Assembly: GCF_003326795.1 (NCBI RefSeq)
Contig: NZ_JPWI01000013.1
Coordinates: forward strand, 87,123 to 151,122
Length of the DNA stretch: 64,000 nucleotides
Reading direction: 5' to 3'
Source of the DNA: Thalassospira profundimaris
Lineage (GTDB): Bacteria > Pseudomonadota > Alphaproteobacteria > Rhodospirillales > Thalassospiraceae
Notes under the pieces: model-generated
Told to the model about the DNA's origin: nothing
Seen by the model: only the letters and a program-made list of their open reading frames with translations
Database searches by the model: none
Translations under genes and position numbers: made by a program
Shown here: positions 53,510-62,679 of the stretch, in pieces
Layout of the letters: every line of letters begins with the position of its first letter
Position numbering within the stretch: the first letter of the stretch is position 1

Positions 53510-55585
53510 TCATCCGCAATTGGCCGCAGTAATGACCAGTGACATCAGGCTGATTTCATCCTCAAGACGCGGGATCAGGGGATTGCGCTGACCGGTTGCG
53601 ACAGCCTGTGTGAAGGCAGAAATCGCTGCTGCCTGACCCTTGTCCTGTCCAAACCTTTGCCGCATTACGGTCTTGCCGTTGATGGTCAGTTTCTTCCAGT
53701 CCGTAAGTTCGGCGTCAAAGCCAGGTGCATCTATTTGCAGGGTTTCCTTCGCCTCGCGCCTGTTGGTGTGCTGATAACTGATTTCACCTTGTGATCCGTC
53801 GCTCAGACGGATTTTCCAGATGCTGTCGCCCATTTTGCGATCAAGCCAGTGACAGTGAATATCCGTGATGCTACCCGCCGTCAGACTGTGAATCAGGTCG
53901 ATGAAGTGGGTGATTTCGCCAATTGTGCGGCCACCCTGATCAGAATGACAAAGCCAGTGATCATTCGGAAGCGGTGAAACCCGGACCCGGTATCTGAAAT
54001 GCCGGGGGCCATCGGGCAGGGCGACGCGTAATTGCCCGCTCATCGGTGCATAACGACGATTGTGACCGACCATGAACAGGCTTGATGATGATGTCTGATC
54101 GCGTAAAAGTCCGATCCCGGCAAGGTCAATCGCAATCGGCTTCTCCAGCCAGACATGTTTGCCTGCTGCCAGGGCGTCGGCGGCGAGTTTGGCGTGACTG
54201 TCATGGCGGGTTGCGATGATGACGCTGTTAACGCGCGGATCATTGATGATGGCATGTGCGGACGAGACGGCCTTTGCATCACCAAGTTTTCGCGCCATTG
54301 CCACGGCTGAGATGCCGTCTTGCGAACAACAGGCAAGGACATTGATATCGGCTTGTTTGATCAGGTGGGGAACAAGCTGACCGCCCGCATAATTGCCGGT
54401 GCCAATCAGGCCAAGACGGACCGTCGCGGGTGAGGGGGCAGTGACATCACATTCGTGCAGGGCAGTTTTCGGTCGATCAACCGATGCCCCATAACGCACC
54501 AATGTTGCCAGCTGGTTCAGGTCGGGGCCCTTGGCGAAATGATCGGCGATGTTTTCAAACGCTATTTCTTTGGTGATCAGCGGCGTTGGATCAAGTCTGC
54601 CCTTAGCCATCAGATCAAGGGCGGCCTCCATATTGCGTTTGATGGTCCATCGCACATACCCGACGGGATAGTCCTGTCCCAGTTCTTCATAAGCCGGGTC
54701 ATAACGACCCGGCCCGTAAGACCGGACCTGCTTGATCACGATTTCCTTGTCATAGAGCATTTTACGCTGCGCGCTGATTGCGACATCGCCGACGCAGATG
54801 ATAGTGGCCCGATCCCGACAAAGACGTGCAGCCGCATCAACAAGTTTGTGCAGACCTCGTGCCGGGGCACAGATATAGACGGCGTCGAAAACATCTGATT
54901 GTGCGGAACTGGCGGTGGTGAAGCATCTGTTTGCGCCATTTTCCTGTGCCAGTTCGCGCCGATATGGATGGGGTTCAATGATCGTAACATTGGTACCCGC
55001 CGCGACTGCAGTTTGGCAAAGCAATTGCCCGATCAAGCCCGCGCCAATGATTGCGACGTGATCCCCGATGGTTGTTTTGCCCTGCCGGATGGCATGAAGG
55101 GCAAGAGCATAAAGGGTGGCAAAGGCTGCTTTCTGATCAGAAAGCGTATCGGGTACCGGGCAGGCAAGATTGATCGGGACCCTGTTGCATTGCGCATGAT
55201 TTGCACTGCCCATCCCGGCAATCGCAACCCTTTGTCCGGGTGCGAAGTCATATGCTTTCGAACCGGTGCGAACAACTTTTCCCACGGCGCAATACCCCAT
55301 TGGCATCGGCTGTCCAAGGCGGTTATTGACCCGCGAGACAGTGGATCGTGCACCCTCCTGCCTCAGGGATTTCAAGGTAAGAGCCACAAGGTCCGGACGT
55401 TGCCAGGCCTTTTGCAGAAGCGACGCGGTGGCTTGGCGCGCCTGTGTAAACTCTGTGCCGGGACTGATAACGCTAAAGCTGGTCTGGACAAGGAGGTCAT
55501 GGTCACCGGGGGTGGGGACTGGACAATCGGCAAGGGCAATCTTGCGTTCTGCCGGAAACCGCAAAAGGGCCTTCATCTCCGTCAT
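53510..55585 (-). CDS. Two-domain oxidoreductase: zinc-type alcohol dehydrogenase + Gfo/Idh/MocA
   Basis: A single 691-residue chain. Residues 1-350 form a medium-chain dehydrogenase-like domain (VISPGTEFTQARQATASLLQ, VAIAGMGSANHAQCNRVP, HVAIIGAGLIGQLLCQTA). Residues 380-691 form a Gfo/Idh/MocA domain (RLGLIGTGNYAGGQLVPHLI, VIIATRHDSHAKLAADALAA, GKHVWLEKPIAID). Such fusions occur in polysaccharide loci. ATG 55585 is preferred since AAAGG lies 6 bases upstream. It is divergent from the ligase/glycosyltransferase fusion, which suggests a shared surface-glycan role. Confidence 0.85.
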   Translation of the reverse strand: MTEMKALLRFPAERKIALADCPVPTPGDHDLLVQTSFSVISPGTEFTQARQATASLLQKAWQRPDLVALTLKSLRQEGARSTVSRVNNRLGQPMPMGYCAVGKVVRTGSKAYDFAPGQRVAIAGMGSANHAQCNRVPINLACPVPDTLSDQKAAFATLYALALHAIRQGKTTIGDHVAIIGAGLIGQLLCQTAVAAGTNVTIIEPHPYRRELAQENGANRCFTTASSAQSDVFDAVYICAPARGLHKLVDAAARLCRDRATIICVGDVAISAQRKMLYDKEIVIKQVRSYGPGRYDPAYEELGQDYPVGYVRWTIKRNMEAALDLMAKGRLDPTPLITKEIAFENIADHFAKGPDLNQLATLVRYGASVDRPKTALHECDVTAPSPATVRLGLIGTGNYAGGQLVPHLIKQADINVLACCSQDGISAVAMARKLGDAKAVSSAHAIINDPRVNSVIIATRHDSHAKLAADALAAGKHVWLEKPIAIDLAGIGLLRDQTSSSSLFMVGHNRRYAPMSGQLRVALPDGPRHFRYRVRVSPLPNDHWLCHSDQGGRTIGEITHFIDLIHSLTAGSITDIHCHWLDRKMGDSIWKIRLSDGSQGEISYQHTNRREAKETLQIDAPGFDAELTDWKKLTINGKTVMRQRFGQDKGQAAAISAFTQAVATGQRNPLIPRLEDEISLMSLVITAANCG

Positions 55586-55693
55586 GATCATCCTTTATTG
55601 ATAAAGGGTTGAATATCATAACGACGATTAAACCACATGTGGTGCAGCTTGGTCGATCCGAGATTGACGCGGGCACGGCACGGGGTTAGCAAG

Positions 55694-58138
55694 ATGGCAG
55701 ACTTCAATATGGAACCGCTTATCATGCATCAAACTGTCCCGGCCCGGCATTGGCGCGACACGCTGCTCAGCCTTGCTGCCATCCTGTTTGGCCTTTCTGC
55801 GCCGCTGTTTTTCTTTGGGCGGACTGCTTTGGGGATCGGGCTTGGATTATCGCTGATCACGGCTTTGGCTTCTGCTGATCACGGTGAAGCATGGCGGAAG
55901 ATGAGGGCAGATATTGCAACTCCGGTGGGGCTGCTTGTTGTTGCAGCTTTGGGCGTGTTTCTGCTGTCGGCAGTTGGTTCGATCATGCCGGGAAAGTCGC
56001 TTGAAACCTGGACAGGCCGGTTTGCGATGCTTGCAGGCATCTGGTATCTGATGCGCCTGATCGAGCCAAAGGCCCGCCTGGCATGGGATGCGTGCATCTA
56101 TGCGGCGATTGCGCTTGTCGGATATTGCATTCTGGCGATCATGATTTATCCGGAAATGTTATCGATCAAGGCACTGCGCGAACCTGATTTCGCCTTTGAT
56201 ATCACCCGCCGTCTGAAGCCTGTCGGAAGTTTCCTGATTTTCGGGGCGATGTTGCTGGTCTTTGATGCCATCGACCGGAAGGGTGTCCGGCGTTATGTCT
56301 CGATCCTTGCTGCCTTGTGTATCGTGCCGATCTTGGAAGCCTCGCATGGCCGGGCCAATGTTGCAGCGATAATGGCGGCAGCCTGTGCTGTCGGTTTTTG
56401 TGCAGTTTTGCTGATCGGGTCGCGGGTTCTTAAAATCGGTGTGCTGGCTGGTGTCGCGGGTGTTTGTGTTGTTGCCCTGACCTGGCTGAGTGGTGTGACG
56501 GTCAATGCTTCCAGCCTTATCGGGTTCGATGCCTATTTGCCAACCTGGCTTGTGGATATCCATCGCCAGATGATCTGGCAATTTGCCTATAGTCATGTCT
56601 TTGATCACCCGCTTATCGGTTACGGTATCAATGCGTCCCCTTGGGTGCCCGGTGCCAATGATATGGCCGGGACATCGGGTCAGTCCGTATTGCCCGGACA
56701 TCCGCATAGCTGGTTTATGGAAATCTGGCTTGAAGCTGGCCTGCTTGGCTTGTTTGTGGTTGTGCCGCTGGTTCTTGTGATTGCATCCACAACCTTGAAG
56801 GACGTTCTGCGCAACGGGATTAAGGTATCCGCCTTGCCGTTGATGATCATGGCAGCCTACTGGTTTGCCGGACTGTTTAACTATTCATTCTGGACGTCAT
56901 GGTGGTTTGGCGTGGTCATGCTTTCCTTGGCGCTGGCCGTGTTGCGCCGGGAAGCATTGCTGGATGCCAAGGCCCCGAAAACCCGCCGCAAGACCATGAT
57001 TGTGTGTGCGGAAGACTGGTCGTTTGTGTCGCACCGGATCGGATTGGGGCGCGCTGCACTGGTACGCGGGGACGAGGTTGTCGTTGCATGTAACGCCGGT
57101 GCAGCCGCCGAAGGTCTTCGCAAGGAAGGTTTTCGGGTGGTTGATGTGCCAATCGCGCGCGGCGGGCTTAGTCCGGTCAAATCCCTTAAGACCGTCAAGG
57201 CACTGGCGTGTCTGATCCGTCGTGAAAATCCCGATGTGATTGTCAATGTCGCCATTCAATGTGTGGTTCTGTCTGTCTTTGCCGGAATGCTGGTGGGGGC
57301 AAAACGTTCGGTCAATATGATCACCGGACTTGGTTTTCTGTTTGTGTCAGGCGGGGCAAAGGCCAAAATTGTTCGCGCCATTGTCTCTGTGATCCTGCGG
57401 GTCTATGCCCGGTTTGGATCAGTGCATGTGATTGTGCAAAATCAGGATGATCTTGCCCTGATGACCGGACTTGGGTTTAAGGAAAGCCGCATTGATCTTG
57501 TCCGGGGATCGGGGGTGGATATCTCGGCCTTTTCGCCTGCGCAAAAGGCGCCCGGTGTGCCCAAAACGGCAATTTTTGTCGCACGGATGCTGTGGTCCAA
57601 GGGTTTGGCGGAACTGGTCGAAGCCGCGCGTCTTTTGAAATCGCGCGGGCGAAACTATCGCTTTCTGCTGGTCGGGGATGCTGATCTTGCCAATCCCGAT
57701 AGCGCACATGAGACTGATCTTTCCCAATGGCAAAAGGATGGTCTGGTCGAGTGGCTGGGCAAACGCAGCGATGTTGCAGCGCTTCTGCGTGAGGCTGATC
57801 TGGCTGTTTTGCCGTCCTGGCGTGAGGGGCTGCCAAAGACTTTGCTGGAATCTGCGGCTTGCGGTCTTGCCATGGTTGCAACCGACGTGCCGGGATGTCG
57901 GGAAATCGTCCGCCATAACGAGAACGGTCTTCTTGTTCCGCTACGCGATGCCAATACGCTTGCCAATGCCATCGAGGAATTGATGGAAGATGATGCGAAG
58001 CGTACAGAATTCGGTAAAGCCGCCCGGAAGCTGGTTGAGGATGAGCTTTGCGATGGTGTGATTATCGCAAAGACACTGGCCGTTGTAACCGGAACAGTGT
58101 CGACGACACCGATCCGGAATGTGCCATTTCCTGCCTGA
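55694..58138 (+). CDS. O-antigen ligase/polymerase-like protein fused to a GT4 glycosyltransferase
   Basis: One open frame of 814 residues joins two domains usually on separate proteins. Residues 1-415 have 10-12 membrane helices and the WaaL/Wzy-like periplasmic motif GHPHSWFMEIWLEAGLLGLF. Residues 435-814 form a GT-B glycosyltransferase family 4 domain (MIVCAEDWSFVSHRIGLGRA, NMITGLGFLFVSG, AIFVARMLWSKGLAELVEAA, LPSWREGLPKTLLESAACG). The linker is AKAPKTRRKT. ATG 55694 is the most likely start; codons 6 and 11 are alternatives. The fusion could couple glycan-unit synthesis and polymerisation or ligation at the membrane. Confidence 0.85.
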   Translation: MADFNMEPLIMHQTVPARHWRDTLLSLAAILFGLSAPLFFFGRTALGIGLGLSLITALASADHGEAWRKMRADIATPVGLLVVAALGVFLLSAVGSIMPGKSLETWTGRFAMLAGIWYLMRLIEPKARLAWDACIYAAIALVGYCILAIMIYPEMLSIKALREPDFAFDITRRLKPVGSFLIFGAMLLVFDAIDRKGVRRYVSILAALCIVPILEASHGRANVAAIMAAACAVGFCAVLLIGSRVLKIGVLAGVAGVCVVALTWLSGVTVNASSLIGFDAYLPTWLVDIHRQMIWQFAYSHVFDHPLIGYGINASPWVPGANDMAGTSGQSVLPGHPHSWFMEIWLEAGLLGLFVVVPLVLVIASTTLKDVLRNGIKVSALPLMIMAAYWFAGLFNYSFWTSWWFGVVMLSLALAVLRREALLDAKAPKTRRKTMIVCAEDWSFVSHRIGLGRAALVRGDEVVVACNAGAAAEGLRKEGFRVVDVPIARGGLSPVKSLKTVKALACLIRRENPDVIVNVAIQCVVLSVFAGMLVGAKRSVNMITGLGFLFVSGGAKAKIVRAIVSVILRVYARFGSVHVIVQNQDDLALMTGLGFKESRIDLVRGSGVDISAFSPAQKAPGVPKTAIFVARMLWSKGLAELVEAARLLKSRGRNYRFLLVGDADLANPDSAHETDLSQWQKDGLVEWLGKRSDVAALLREADLAVLPSWREGLPKTLLESAACGLAMVATDVPGCREIVRHNENGLLVPLRDANTLANAIEELMEDDAKRTEFGKAARKLVEDELCDGVIIAKTLAVVTGTVSTTPIRNVPFPA

Positions 58139-58174
58139 TCAATGTATCGGCAAGGCATTGACATCGTGGTGTTA

Positions 58175-58205
58175 AAGGACCCGAAACCGGGTCCTTTTCT
58201 TTTTG
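58175..58205 (+). terminator. Terminator after the ligase/GT4 fusion
   Basis: AGGACCC and GGGTCCT pair around GAAACC and are followed by TTTCTTTTT. Confidence 0.85.
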
Positions 58206-58237
58206 TCAAAAATCCCGTTGCATCTGCATTTTTTATT

Positions 58238-58253
58238 TTGTATACAATATACA
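58238..58253. promoter_or_regulatory. GntR-type operator upstream of the hydroxyproline genes
   Basis: TTGTATACAATATACA contains two overlapping palindromes, TTGTATACAA and TGTATA-CAA-TATACA, typical of FadR-family (FCD) GntR operators. Its 13-base core TATACAATATACA recurs with two changes at 61785-61797 upstream of the GntR gene. It lies about 90 bases before the deaminase gene. Confidence 0.65.
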
Positions 58254-58341
58254 TGAATTGCAGTTGGTCTCAGGCCAAAAGATTTGAACATTGTTGGTGT
58301 GATTGAAAAATAATCCCGCCATATCAGGAGGTTACTTTCCC

Positions 58342-59238
58342 ATGCAGGTAAACTGGACTGGCGTTTTCCCCGCCGTTGCAACCCAGATGAATGAAGACGG
58401 CTCGATCGATTTCGATATGACCGCAGAACAGATCGAAGCCCTGATCGATGCAGGCGTTGACGGTCTGGTCATGCTGGGTTCTGTCGGCGAAAACACCGCG
58501 CTTGAGCTGGAAGAAAAATTCGCCGTTCTGAAGCTTGCTGTGGAAATCACCAAGGGCCGTATCCCGGTTCTTTCGGGTGTTGCTGAAAACTCGACCCGCG
58601 CAGCGATCCGCTATGTCCAGGAATGTGAAAAAATCGGTGCTGATGGCCTGATGCTTCTGCCGGGCATGGTCTATACCGCTGACCCGCGCGAAAATATCGA
58701 GCATTTCCGCACCGTTGCAAACGCAACCAAACTGCCGATCATGATCTATAACAACCCGGGTGCTTATCGCATCGACATCAAGCCGGAAGAATTCAACCAG
58801 CTTGCCGATGTCAAAAACCTGGTCGCGATCAAGGAAAGCTCGGGCGATCCGCGTCGTATCACCGATATCTACAATGCATGCGGTGACCGTTTCGTTCTGT
58901 TCTGTGGCATGGATGACCTTGTCATGGAAACACAGGTTCTTGGTGCTGTTGGCTGGATTTCCGGTTTTACCGATGCCTTTCCGAAAGAATCGGTTGCGCT
59001 TTGGAAGCTGCTTTCCGAAGGCAAATACAAGGAAGCCCTTGAGATTTATCGCTGGTTCACGCCGGTTCTGCACATGGATGTTCACGCCAAACTGGTCCAG
59101 TACATCAAACTGGCTCAGGAAATGACCGGCGTTGGCAAGCCGCATGTGCGTGCACCGCGTCTGCCGCTGGTTGGCAAAGAGCTCGAAACCATCAAGGCGA
59201 CCATTCAAAAAGCCATCGACACTCGCCCGTCGCTCTAG
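58342..59238 (+). CDS. DHDPS-family 1-pyrroline-4-hydroxy-2-carboxylate deaminase (candidate)
   Basis: A 298-residue (beta/alpha)8 barrel of the dihydrodipicolinate synthase family. Catalytic tyrosine is in IMIYNNPGAYRID, Schiff-base lysine in LVAIKESSGDPRR, and GSVGENTALELEE is the substrate loop. In hydroxyproline operons this family member deaminates and dehydrates 1-pyrroline-4-hydroxy-2-carboxylate to alpha-ketoglutarate semialdehyde; here D-amino-acid-oxidase and epimerase genes follow, which supports that reading. ATG 58342 is preceded by AGGAGG. Confidence 0.85.
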   Translation: MQVNWTGVFPAVATQMNEDGSIDFDMTAEQIEALIDAGVDGLVMLGSVGENTALELEEKFAVLKLAVEITKGRIPVLSGVAENSTRAAIRYVQECEKIGADGLMLLPGMVYTADPRENIEHFRTVANATKLPIMIYNNPGAYRIDIKPEEFNQLADVKNLVAIKESSGDPRRITDIYNACGDRFVLFCGMDDLVMETQVLGAVGWISGFTDAFPKESVALWKLLSEGKYKEALEIYRWFTPVLHMDVHAKLVQYIKLAQEMTGVGKPHVRAPRLPLVGKELETIKATIQKAIDTRPSL

Positions 59239-59318
59239 GCGCTGTGCGACGGATGCAATCACACCTCCCGCCCCAAAAACCGTGATTGCATTATAAGTCT
59301 GTTTGATGGAACAGTGAG

Positions 59319-59347
59319 CTCCCCCGTGCAATGTCGCGGGGGAGTTT
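59319..59347 (+). other. Hairpin between the deaminase and oxidase genes
   Basis: CTCCCCCG and CGGGGGAG pair around ten bases and are followed by only TTT. It may be a partial terminator that lowers oxidase expression or a 3' protector of the deaminase message. Confidence 0.6.
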
Positions 59348-59413
59348 CCTGCCATCTGGCAGATTGATCACCACAATGAATCAAATGCGCACCACATCAG
59401 GCGAGGCCCCAAA

Positions 59414-60697
59414 ATGACCAAATCCAAAACCGATATTACGGCTCAAACCAGCGGCAAACAGCAGGCCGTTGTCATTGGTGCGGGCATTGTCGGTGTGAAT
59501 GTCGGGCTGGCTCTTTTAAAAAAGGGCTATGACGTAACCATTCTGGACCGTGGAGAGCCGGGCAGGGGGACCTCCTTTGGCAATGCTGGCGGTATTGCGG
59601 TTTCCGAATGTGCGCCGATTGCCATGCCCGGAACGCTTTTGAATGTGCCGGGCTGGTTGCTGGATCCGTATGGGCCGCTGTCGATCCGCTGGGCCTATCT
59701 GCCCAAAATGATGCCCTGGCTGTTGCGCTTTGTTGCGGCAAGCACCAAAAGCCGGGTTGAACAGATCAGCACCGAACTTGCCGCCATCCTCAATCGCGTC
59801 TGGGAAGATTACGAACCGGTGATTAGTGAGGCCGGTCTTGACGATGCGGTCTTTAAAAAAGAAGGCGCAATGGGTGTCTATCGTTCGGAAAAGACCCGCC
59901 GCGATGCCGAATACGGCATTGATCTGCGCCGTCGCAAGGGCATTAAAATCCGCGACATCACCCGTGACGAGATCATGGATCTCGAACCCGACCTTGCCCC
60001 GATCTTCCCGTGCGGCGTGATCGAGGAAGACTGGGGCCGTGTCCTTGATCCCTTCAAGATCGTCACCGGCCTTTACAAGCATTTCCTTGATCGCGGGGGC
60101 AAGTTCCAGACTGCCGAGGTCACCGATTTCGTCTATCGCGACGGTCAACCGCGTGCAGCGATGACGACCAGCGGGGATCAGATTACCTTTGATACGCTGG
60201 TGGTGGCCTGTGGTGCATGGTCCAAAACCCTTGCCAAAAGGCTTGGCTCCCCCGTGCCGCTTGATACCGAGCGCGGCTATAACACCACCGTTCCCTATCA
60301 TGATGCCAAATTGTCGCGCACCATCATCAGTGCCGATGACAGCATCATTCTGACCCCGATGGAAATGGGCATTCGTGTTGGTGGTGCGGTGGAGCTTGGC
60401 GGGCTGATTGCGCCCCCCAACTATGACCGTGCCAAGGCCCTGTTTGCCAAGGGCAAGGAAGTGCTGCCCAAACTCAATGCCGAGGGCGGAACCGAATGGA
60501 TGGGCTTCCGGCCATCGATGCCGGATTCAAAGCCGGTCATTTCCAAAAGCCCGCGCCATCGCAATGTCTTCTTCTCGTTCGGTCATGGCCATCTTGGTCT
60601 GACCATGGGGGCGACCACCGGTCGTTTGATTTCCGATCTTGTCACCGGTTCGGAAACGCCAATCGACATGACGCCCTATCGTATTAATCGCTTCTGA
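59414..60697 (+). CDS. FAD-dependent D-amino-acid (D-hydroxyproline) dehydrogenase/oxidase
   Basis: A 427-residue DadA-type flavoprotein. The dinucleotide motif is VVIGAGIVGVNVGLALLKKG, followed by GRGTSFGNAGGIAVSECAP, and FSFGHGHLGLTMGATTGRLI at the C-terminus. It should oxidise cis-4-hydroxy-D-proline to 1-pyrroline-4-hydroxy-2-carboxylate, judging from the neighbouring epimerase and deaminase. The first ~15 residues are a polar tail before the FAD motif. It ends 14 bases before the epimerase gene. Confidence 0.87.
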   Translation: MTKSKTDITAQTSGKQQAVVIGAGIVGVNVGLALLKKGYDVTILDRGEPGRGTSFGNAGGIAVSECAPIAMPGTLLNVPGWLLDPYGPLSIRWAYLPKMMPWLLRFVAASTKSRVEQISTELAAILNRVWEDYEPVISEAGLDDAVFKKEGAMGVYRSEKTRRDAEYGIDLRRRKGIKIRDITRDEIMDLEPDLAPIFPCGVIEEDWGRVLDPFKIVTGLYKHFLDRGGKFQTAEVTDFVYRDGQPRAAMTTSGDQITFDTLVVACGAWSKTLAKRLGSPVPLDTERGYNTTVPYHDAKLSRTIISADDSIILTPMEMGIRVGGAVELGGLIAPPNYDRAKALFAKGKEVLPKLNAEGGTEWMGFRPSMPDSKPVISKSPRHRNVFFSFGHGHLGLTMGATTGRLISDLVTGSETPIDMTPYRINRF

Positions 60698-60711
60698 TCA
60701 CAGGCCCCACT

Positions 60712-61713
60712 ATGGCGAAAAACAGCTTCTTTTGCGTAGACGGTCATACCTGCGGCAACCCGGTGCGACTGGTTGCTGGCGGCGGACCGAAACTTGAAGG
60801 TGCGAACATGCTCGAAAAGCGTGCGCATTTTCTGGCTGAATTTGACTGGATCCGTACCGGTCTGATGTTTGAACCGCGCGGTCATGACATCATGTCGGGA
60901 TCGATCCTCTATGATCCGACCTCTGATGACTATGATGTCGCGGTTCTGTTTATCGAAACATCGGGTTGTCTGCCGATGTGTGGTCACGGCACCATCGGGA
61001 CCGTGACCATGGCGATTGAGGAAGGTCTGGTAAAACCCAAAACACCGGGACGTCTGCGTCTTGAAACCCCGGCGGGTCTGGTGATTGCCGAATACAAGCA
61101 GGTTGGCGATTACGTTGAATCGGTCAAGCTGACCAACGTGCCGTCTTTCCTTTATAAAACCGATATCGAGGTCGATTGTCCCGATCTTGGCCCGATCAGG
61201 GTTGATGTCGCCTATGGGGGCAATTTCTATGCGATTGTCGAACCCCAGGAAAACTTCCGTGATATGGCGGATTTCACCGTGGGTGATCTGCAACGCATCA
61301 GTCCGGAATTGCGTCGTCGCCTGAATGAACAAAACAGTTTCGTTCATCCGCTGCATCCCGATATCAAGGGGCTTTCCCATATTCAATGGACCGGCAAACC
61401 GACCCAGCCCGGAAGCACGCATCGCAATGCCGTGTTTTATGGTGACAAGGGCATTGACCGGTCTCCCTGTGGCACGGGGTCGTCCGCCCGTCTTGCACAG
61501 CTGGTTGCCAAGGGCCAATGGGATCCGGCTGACGAGCTGGTTCATGAAAGCATCATCGGCTCACAGTTCCGCGTCTCCGTGGTCGAAAAAACCAAGGTCG
61601 GCGACTTTGATGCGGTGGTGCCCGGGATCGAAGGCTGGGCGCGCAAGCACGGCTATAACACCATCTTCATTGATGACCGCGATCCCTATGCCCATGGCTT
61701 TATCGTAAAATAG
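60712..61713 (+). CDS. 4-hydroxyproline 2-epimerase (proline racemase family, two Cys)
   Basis: A 333-residue proline-racemase-family protein with both catalytic cysteines: PMCGHGTIGT and DRSPCGTGSSARL. Cys/Cys members are epimerases or racemases; the neighbouring D-hydroxyproline oxidase and deaminase point to trans-4-hydroxy-L-proline to cis-4-hydroxy-D-proline. This is the entry step of the pathway. A terminator follows. Its paralogue at 62680-63750 has Thr in place of the second Cys. Confidence 0.9.
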   Translation: MAKNSFFCVDGHTCGNPVRLVAGGGPKLEGANMLEKRAHFLAEFDWIRTGLMFEPRGHDIMSGSILYDPTSDDYDVAVLFIETSGCLPMCGHGTIGTVTMAIEEGLVKPKTPGRLRLETPAGLVIAEYKQVGDYVESVKLTNVPSFLYKTDIEVDCPDLGPIRVDVAYGGNFYAIVEPQENFRDMADFTVGDLQRISPELRRRLNEQNSFVHPLHPDIKGLSHIQWTGKPTQPGSTHRNAVFYGDKGIDRSPCGTGSSARLAQLVAKGQWDPADELVHESIIGSQFRVSVVEKTKVGDFDAVVPGIEGWARKHGYNTIFIDDRDPYAHGFIVK

Positions 61714-61735
61714 GCGGGCTTAATCTGATTGTGAC

Positions 61736-61758
61736 AAGGGGGCTTTATGCCCCCTTTG
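61736..61758 (+). terminator. Terminator of the hydroxyproline operon
   Basis: AAGGGGGC and GCCCCCTT pair around TTTAT and are followed by TGTTGT; the T-run is short but the stem is strong. Confidence 0.75.
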
Positions 61759-61784
61759 TTGTATTTCGCGCGATGACAGGAAAT

Positions 61785-61797
61785 TATACAGTATGCA
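61785..61797. promoter_or_regulatory. GntR-type operator candidate upstream of the regulator
   Basis: TATACAGTATGCA matches TATACAATATACA at 58241-58253 except at two positions. It lies 116 bases before the GntR gene. A further TTGTATTGC half-site follows at 61799-61807. Confidence 0.5.
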
Positions 61798-61912
61798 ATT
61801 GTATTGCGACTTGGTCGGGCCGACGTTATGACTATGAACAGACAGGTTTGATTTGTCTGACGATATGACGCCGCCAAGCCATGATTTCGGGTAACAGAAT
61901 AAAAGAGCTGAA

Positions 61913-62581
61913 ATGACCGCATCACCGCGATTTACCCGCCGCACCATCACCGATCAGGTGACCGAAGACCTTCGGGCACGCATTCTTTCTGGCGATTTCC
62001 CCGCTGGATTCCAGTTGCGACAGGATGCAATCGCCGGTGAATATAATGTCTCGCGCATTCCGGTCCGCGAAGCGCTTCAGCGCCTTGACGCCGAAGGTCT
62101 GGTCACCTTCCAGCCGCACAAGGGTGCGATTGTCTCGCAGCTTTCCATCGACGAGATCGAGGAACTGTTTGAAGTCCGCAAGCTTCTTGAATGCGAATTG
62201 CTCCGTCATGCTGTGCCGCGTCTGACCCCGGCCGATCTCAAATCGGTCGAGGATATCCTTTTGGTTTATGATGAAGCTTTCCGCTCTGGCGATGTTGCCA
62301 AATGGGGCGAGCTCAACCGTGAATTCCACGACCGGCTCTATCGCGCCTCGAACCGTCCCAAGACGCTGGAAATCATTCGCATGATTGGCAACAACACCGT
62401 GCGTTTCACCCAGGCACAGCTGGCATTGTCCGGGGCGACCGATCGGGCCGAGCGTGAACATCACCAGATTTTCGAAGCCTGCAAGGCCGGCAACACCGAA
62501 GAAGCGGTCGAATTGCTTGCCGAACATATCCAAAGCTCGGCTGACAGCTTGATGGAATGTCTGCGCAAGGCCCGTGAATAG
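61913..62581 (+). CDS. GntR-family regulator, FCD (FadR) subfamily
   Basis: A 222-residue regulator. The winged helix-turn-helix is at 8-72 (LRARILSGDFPAGFQLRQDA, YNVSRIPVREALQRLDAEGL) and the all-helical FCD effector domain at about 80-215, with LNREFHDRLYRAS and REHHQIFEACKAGNTEEAVE carrying metal-binding histidines. Lying between two hydroxyproline units, it probably controls both and itself; the repeated operator at 58241 and 61785 supports this. The effector is likely a hydroxyproline isomer or intermediate. Confidence 0.88.
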   Translation: MTASPRFTRRTITDQVTEDLRARILSGDFPAGFQLRQDAIAGEYNVSRIPVREALQRLDAEGLVTFQPHKGAIVSQLSIDEIEELFEVRKLLECELLRHAVPRLTPADLKSVEDILLVYDEAFRSGDVAKWGELNREFHDRLYRASNRPKTLEIIRMIGNNTVRFTQAQLALSGATDRAEREHHQIFEACKAGNTEEAVELLAEHIQSSADSLMECLRKARE

Positions 62582-62607
62582 GGCTTGATACATATTATAT
62601 AAGCAAA

Positions 62608-62636
62608 GGGATGCCCTGATCGGCATCCCTTTTTAT
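62608..62636. terminator. Terminator between convergent genes
   Basis: AGGGATGCC and GGCATCCCT pair around CTGATC, followed by TTTTTAT on the plus strand; a weaker T-run serves the minus strand. Confidence 0.85.
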
Positions 62637-62679
62637 TTGGGCGTGTTTTTGCAGGACTTCGTTACAGATGCATTCGGGA

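Noticed and set aside
56940..57000. Frameshift or missing stop joining two genes at 55694-58138
   Set aside because: The frame is continuous, with a short basic linker, and nothing in the sequence shows a lesion; I keep it as a fusion and list the check.
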